DNA of 24,630 bases, from positions 1 through 24,630 of IMG/VR virus record IMGVR_UViG_3300037225_000302; one strand, 5' to 3'. Below the pieces are notes generated by a model, which was given only the letters and a program-made list of their open reading frames with translations, had not been told where the DNA came from and searched no databases. The position numbers and the translations under genes are program-made. Origin of the DNA: a virus. This document shows positions 21,431 through 24,630 of the stretch, one piece after another. Each line of letters starts with the position of its first letter. Position 1 is the stretch's first letter.

Positions 21431-21449
21431 GATAATTATTAGTAAAAAT
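21431..21449 (-). promoter_or_regulatory. Minus-strand late-promoter-like motif
   Basis: On the minus strand reads ATTTTTACTAATAATTATC, a full match to the family. It faces leftwards into the intergenic region and lies beside the plus-strand copy at 21455, making a divergent pair. Confidence 0.6.
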
Positions 21450-21454
21450 TTATA

Positions 21455-21474
21455 ACTTTTACTAATAAATAAAG
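21455..21474 (+). promoter_or_regulatory. Late-promoter-like motif, distal copy
   Basis: ACTTTTACTAATAAATAAAG, core C 29 bases before the ATG at 21491. The following AAAGGA could serve as a ribosome binding site, with a long spacer. Confidence 0.65.
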
Positions 21475-21476
21475 GA

Positions 21477-21490
21477 TTATACTAATAAAT
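21477..21490 (+). promoter_or_regulatory. Late-promoter-like motif, proximal copy abutting a start codon
   Basis: TTATACTAATAAAT followed directly by ATG 21491. It repeats the motif 20 bases downstream of the previous copy, so the two may be a local duplication. Confidence 0.5.
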
Positions 21491-21781
21491 ATGAAGTTAG
21501 ACAATCATTGCAAAGAGTGTATAAAAGAATTAGGTAAACCATTTAAAGAAGTACATCAGTGGTTAGATGCCTTTGCTGGTACTAAAGAATTTGGCATGAG
21601 GCATAGAAAGAAAAGACATCATCAAAATGGTTTGGTTCAAATTCAAGAACTGTTTGGTGAAGAAGCTGTATATGCAGGTCAATTGCATATAATCTCTGAT
21701 TTAAAAGAAGAAGGTTGGAATAAAGAAAAAGATCACTTCCCATTAAATGAAATAGAATATGTCAAAATGGGATTATTTTAA
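21491..21781 (+). CDS. Conserved His-rich phage protein (96 aa; DUF6915-like)
   Basis: The sequence MKLDNHCKECIKELGKPFKE, VHQWLDAFAG, GMRHRKKRHHQNG, LHIISDLKEEGW and EIEYVKMGLF is a pattern I recognise from small conserved proteins found in many phages and bacteria (recalled as DUF6915, not checked). The His and Cys residues (HCKEC, HR..RHH) could bind metal. The function is unknown. It is preceded by two promoter motifs, and the ATG abuts the second. It lies between tube and assembly genes. Confidence 0.7.
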   Translation: MKLDNHCKECIKELGKPFKEVHQWLDAFAGTKEFGMRHRKKRHHQNGLVQIQELFGEEAVYAGQLHIISDLKEEGWNKEKDHFPLNEIEYVKMGLF

Positions 21782-21807
21782 CAACAATTAAACAGGAGTG
21801 TAAATAG

Positions 21808-23010
21808 ATGGAAATTATAAATCCACAAGAAGTGCAAAAACAGAGAACAAGAAGTTTACCCAAAAGAATGGTAATAAATGAAATTGACCCTCAAGATGAG
21901 AATAAAGAAGATATAGTACAAGAAATAAAAACTGAAGCTCTTACTGATAGTAAAAAATATATTAGTAGAGCAGGTACTATAGATATTCATTATGAAACAA
22001 ATAATAGATTCTCTATACCTAGTAGCTTATATTTTAGAGACTATACAATAGAAGATGTTAATAATTTAACTCTATCAAGACAAGAAGACTTACTTGAAAA
22101 TCTTTTAGTTATTTTAAATAATGCTGTTAATGAAGATGCCAATTGTAAAATAGAAGATATGTTGATGGAAGAATTTCTTGAAACATTAGTAGGTATTAAG
22201 ATGCAGTTTAATATTCATTTACATCAGCATCCTTGGGTATGTGATTGTCAAAATGGTGTTACTGGAAAAGATCAAGTAGTAAATCAAACTGAAATTGATT
22301 TAAAAACAATAAAATATAAATCTATTGAAGAAGCAGATGAATATATAAGAAGTATGTATAAACCAACTTTTGAGGTTATGTCTAAAGAAGATTTTAAAAA
22401 GTATCTTGTATTGAAATATGGGAATGATCCTATGGTTGATGTAGACAATTGGACTATCGAACAAGAGTTAGAAAAGATACAAGTTAAAGAACCTATTATT
22501 ATAGATGGTAAAGATGGAAAATCTTATACATTTAGATTTATGAGAGTTAAAGATGTTATTGAAGCTCAGAAGAAAGCATCTCAAAAATATGCTGGTAAAA
22601 TTAAACAAGTTAATTCAAAACAACCTTTACATGGCATGGGATTAGCAGATCAAAAGGCTTTAAAAGAAAAAGAGATAGAAGAGTTACAATATCAGCAAGC
22701 TAAAGACACTATATTATATGCAAGAGCTTTTACATTAGAAGCTGTCGATGGTAGAAAATTAAAAGAAGAAGAAAAATTTAATATATATAAGAACATACCT
22801 CGATCAGTCTTGTTTGATTTTATAAATTTTATGGATGAAATAAAATTTGGTATTCAAGATGAGAGGGACTTTACATGCCCATTATGTGGTACTGTAAAGC
22901 AGAGGTCACTTCAACTCAGCATTAATCCTTATGAATTATTACCTCTGGACCTTGCTACCAAGGGAAAACAAAGACAGTTTGCAGGAATTAATGTTCGTTT
23001 TGGAGTTTAA
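21808..23010 (+). CDS. Probable tail assembly / baseplate hub assembly factor (gp26-like, 400 aa)
   Basis: An acidic, helical 400-residue protein placed just before the tape measure. The first 60 residues are charged and disordered-looking (QKQRTRSLPKRMVINEIDPQ). Middle blocks are SIPSSLYFRDYTIEDVNNLT and LEETLVGIKMQFNIHLHQHPW. A Cys pair near residue 145 (CDC) and a C-terminal CPLCGTVKQRSLQLSINPYE suggest a zinc site. The RDYTIEDVNNL block and the late C-P-x-C-G segment followed by NPYELLPL resemble T4 gp26-type hub/chaperone proteins of myoviruses, which support baseplate hub and tape-measure assembly. CAGGAG lies 12 bases upstream. Its 3' end overlaps the next gene. Confidence 0.65.
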   Translation: MEIINPQEVQKQRTRSLPKRMVINEIDPQDENKEDIVQEIKTEALTDSKKYISRAGTIDIHYETNNRFSIPSSLYFRDYTIEDVNNLTLSRQEDLLENLLVILNNAVNEDANCKIEDMLMEEFLETLVGIKMQFNIHLHQHPWVCDCQNGVTGKDQVVNQTEIDLKTIKYKSIEEADEYIRSMYKPTFEVMSKEDFKKYLVLKYGNDPMVDVDNWTIEQELEKIQVKEPIIIDGKDGKSYTFRFMRVKDVIEAQKKASQKYAGKIKQVNSKQPLHGMGLADQKALKEKEIEELQYQQAKDTILYARAFTLEAVDGRKLKEEEKFNIYKNIPRSVLFDFINFMDEIKFGIQDERDFTCPLCGTVKQRSLQLSINPYELLPLDLATKGKQRQFAGINVRFGV

Positions 23011-23179
23011 ATATAATCAAGGTAGATCAGATATTATGAAGACACCTTATTGGGAAGCTAATACAAGAAGAAGACAGTTAGAAAAATATTATAGTGAAAG
23101 AAATAAAAGTATGAATGAAGCAGCATCAAGTGCAAAAGGTAGTAGAACTATTACACCTAGTTCATTTAACAAGAGGTAA
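22991..23179 (+). CDS. Small tail-assembly protein overlapping the gp26-like gene (62 aa)
   Basis: Begins MFVLEFKYNQGRSDIMKTPY, followed by WEANTRRRQLEKYYSERNKS and a Ser/Ala-rich tail. Short proteins with an F/L-x-F-x-Y-x-Q-G start and a P-x-W...R tail commonly follow gp26-like genes in phages, directly before the tape measure. The start at 22991 is chosen because AGGA lies four bases upstream. The ATG at 22931 is deep in the other gene, and 23036 would discard the conserved start. The 20-base overlap in a different frame also leaves room for a programmed frameshift joining the two products, as in tail chaperone pairs; no classic slippery heptamer stood out. Confidence 0.6.
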   Translation: MFVLEFKYNQGRSDIMKTPYWEANTRRRQLEKYYSERNKSMNEAASSAKGSRTITPSSFNKR

Positions 23180-23188
23180 GTATATAAA

Positions 23189-24630
23189 ATGGTTCAAGCA
23201 GCAGCAAGTATGGTAGCAATGCCTTTTATTCCTAAAGAGAATAAAGATGATAAAGCTTTATCTAATGGGTTAAAAAAAATAGCTGAAAAATTAAGTTCGA
23301 CAGATGAATATTATTCTTTAATGACTAAGCGTCAAAAACAAGCCACAGATTTAGCTAAAAAACAATTAGAAGTAGCCCAACAGATTCAAAAATTAAATGT
23401 GTTAGTTCAAGATCCTAATTTATCTGCTTTTGAAAAACGTCAATTAAATTTTAAATTAAAATTATATCAGATGTATGATAAGCATATTATAAAAGGTAAT
23501 TTCTTTGGTAAAGTTCTTTTGGGAATTTTTAATATAGGTAAAGAACTAGTTAAACTAGCAGGAAATTCATTTTTTAAAATATTAGCTTTTCTTTTACTTA
23601 TGGCTATTATAGATCCTAAAGGAAAAATGCTGCAATCTATACTTAATATAATAATTAATTTAGCACTACAAGTATTTAGAGTAGTAGCTAGAATGTTACC
23701 TGGATTAATTAGAACGATGATTAATATAGTAACAAAAGTATTACCAGGTATTATTAGAAATATAGTAGAACATTTATTCCCTGCATTAGCACAAATATTT
23801 AAAAAATTAGGAAAAGGTCTAGGAAAAGATTTTCCTATACTTGGGTGGATATTTAAAATGATTGGTAAGGCTTTTGGTAAAGGTGGCCCATTATACTGGT
23901 TTTTTCATGATGTATTACCTAAAATATTTCCTATATTATTAGGTGTATTTTTGTTTATAGGGTTGATAGTAAAATTAATGCCTTTCTTAAAAGGATTATT
24001 TTCTGTATTTAAAGGTATCTATACTGTATTTAAAGGTATCTATACTGTAGGTAATTTTTTAGTTACTAAAGTTTTCCCAATGTTATTTACTGCTATTAAA
24101 GCAATAGTAATGTTTTTAATTGCTAACCCTATTGTAGCTATTGCAATAGCTATAATTGCAGCATTAGTTTTATTATGGGTTTTTAGAGATAAAATAGCTA
24201 AATTTTTTGAAAATCTTTGGGAAAAATTTAAAAAATTAAGCACTGGTATGAAAATAGTAGTTGCTATACTTGCATTAGCTCTATTTCCTTTAACTCTACT
24301 TGCTTTAGCAATTTATGGAATAGTTAAATTATTTCAATATTTGTCAAAACATGGATTAAAAGGAACATTAAAAAATATAGGTGGGTTTTTTAAAAGTTTA
24401 GGTAAGAAAGTATGGAAAGGAATAAAAAATATAGGATCTAAAATTGGAAATTTTTTTAGTGATATAGGTACTTCTATATCTAATAAAGTAAGTAGTTGGT
24501 ATAATTCATTAAAAGATACTGGTAAAGGTGCTTGGGAAACAGTTAAAGAAGTTGGTAAAGGTGCTTGGGAAACAGTTAAAGAAGTTGGAGGTGGGATAGG
24601 TAATAAGGTCGCTGATATAGCTAGTTGGAT
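23189..24630 (+). CDS. Tape measure protein, N-terminal part (continues past window)
   Basis: Open from ATG 23189 to the window edge (480 residues visible), with AAGAGG upstream. The N-terminal 110 residues are helical and charged (DEYYSLMTKRQKQATDLAKK, QLEVAQQIQKL). A long Ile/Leu/Phe-rich region with several strongly hydrophobic segments follows (ILAFLLLMAIID, IFPILLGVFLFIGLIVKL, NPIVAIAIAIIAALVLLW, MKIVVAILALALFPLTLLAL), separated by Gly/Lys-rich linkers. Tape measures set tail length and enter the host membrane during DNA injection, and such hydrophobic stretches are typical. Two internal tandem repeats are present. The position after the tail assembly genes supports the call. Confidence 0.82.
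   Translation, partial: MVQAAASMVAMPFIPKENKDDKALSNGLKKIAEKLSSTDEYYSLMTKRQKQATDLAKKQLEVAQQIQKLNVLVQDPNLSAFEKRQLNFKLKLYQMYDKHIIKGNFFGKVLLGIFNIGKELVKLAGNSFFKILAFLLLMAIIDPKGKMLQSILNIIINLALQVFRVVARMLPGLIRTMINIVTKVLPGIIRNIVEHLFPALAQIFKKLGKGLGKDFPILGWIFKMIGKAFGKGGPLYWFFHDVLPKIFPILLGVFLFIGLIVKLMPFLKGLFSVFKGIYTVFKGIYTVGNFLVTKVFPMLFTAIKAIVMFLIANPIVAIAIAIIAALVLLWVFRDKIAKFFENLWEKFKKLSTGMKIVVAILALALFPLTLLALAIYGIVKLFQYLSKHGLKGTLKNIGGFFKSLGKKVWKGIKNIGSKIGNFFSDIGTSISNKVSSWYNSLKDTGKGAWETVKEVGKGAWETVKEVGGGIGNKVADIASW
24005..24046 (+). repeat. 21-bp perfect tandem repeat in the tape measure
   Basis: GTATTTAAAGGTATCTATAC plus T, present twice back to back, encodes VFKGIYT twice. In-frame and identical, so a recent duplication. 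Confidence 0.95.
24521..24586 (+). repeat. 33-bp perfect tandem repeat in the tape measure
   Basis: Two identical 33-bp units encode GKGAWETVKEV twice. An 11-residue period is a natural helical repeat for a tape measure, so duplication should add a fixed rise to the tail length. Confidence 0.95.

Noticed and set aside
24040-24243. Minus-strand 67-codon frame
   Set aside because: Antisense to the hydrophobic part of the tape measure; its regular composition mirrors that repeat-rich sequence.

Overview
The window is part of a large, very AT-rich (roughly a quarter G+C by eye), contractile-tailed double-stranded DNA phage or a prophage of that kind. Nearly everything reads left to right. The evidence is a large terminase, a LamG-bearing tail fibre, a tail sheath, two tube-like proteins, a probable tail assembly/baseplate factor and the start of a tape measure. 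TAA and TGA both act as stops and TGG is used freely for Trp, so the code is the standard bacterial one. The host is a low-GC bacterium using GGAGG-type ribosome binding sites. The sequence does not let me name it.

Layout. (1) 1-1613: tightly packed small genes with strong ribosome binding sites: the end of a pentapeptide-repeat protein, unknown proteins and two small zinc-finger proteins. (2) 1647-2306: a probable phage sigma factor, followed by a terminator. (3) 2384-6114: large terminase, then six small late genes. Three of these share an N-terminal YKKI(F/Y)xE motif and three are membrane or secreted proteins. (4) 6077-8512: tail fibre with four 73-residue repeats and a LamG lectin domain. 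(5) About 8600-10505: an IS607-type element with intact tnpA and a tnpB broken by a 13-bp tandem duplication. (6) 10518-16903: a family of small Ig-like beta-sandwich virion proteins, interrupted by a GIY-YIG nuclease gene and an ankyrin gene, ending in a probable neck protein. (7) 16908-18026: a free-standing EDxHD-type homing endonuclease. (8) 18078-24630: sheath, tube, second tube-like protein, conserved small protein, tail assembly protein, small overlapping protein and partial tape measure. Portal, protease and capsid genes are not in the window.

The main system-level signal is a repeated intergenic motif, TACTAATAA(A/T)TA, usually preceded by T's. I find it 11 times: ten on the plus strand and one on the minus strand. 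It lies directly downstream of all three clear rho-independent terminators, and often 26-29 bases before a start codon. It is absent from the small-gene block upstream of the sigma gene. The simplest reading is a dedicated late-promoter class served by the phage's own sigma factor (gene at 1647). The motif punctuates the late region into short units (terminase; small late genes; tail fibre/IS; fibre cluster; sheath; leader RNA; tube; tube 2; conserved protein).

Mobile elements have landed on these promoters. The IS607 tnpA start codon abuts one copy, and the stop codon of the homing endonuclease lies inside the copy that serves the sheath. The single minus-strand copy precedes an overlooked 38-codon reading frame at the same spacing as the plus-strand genes.
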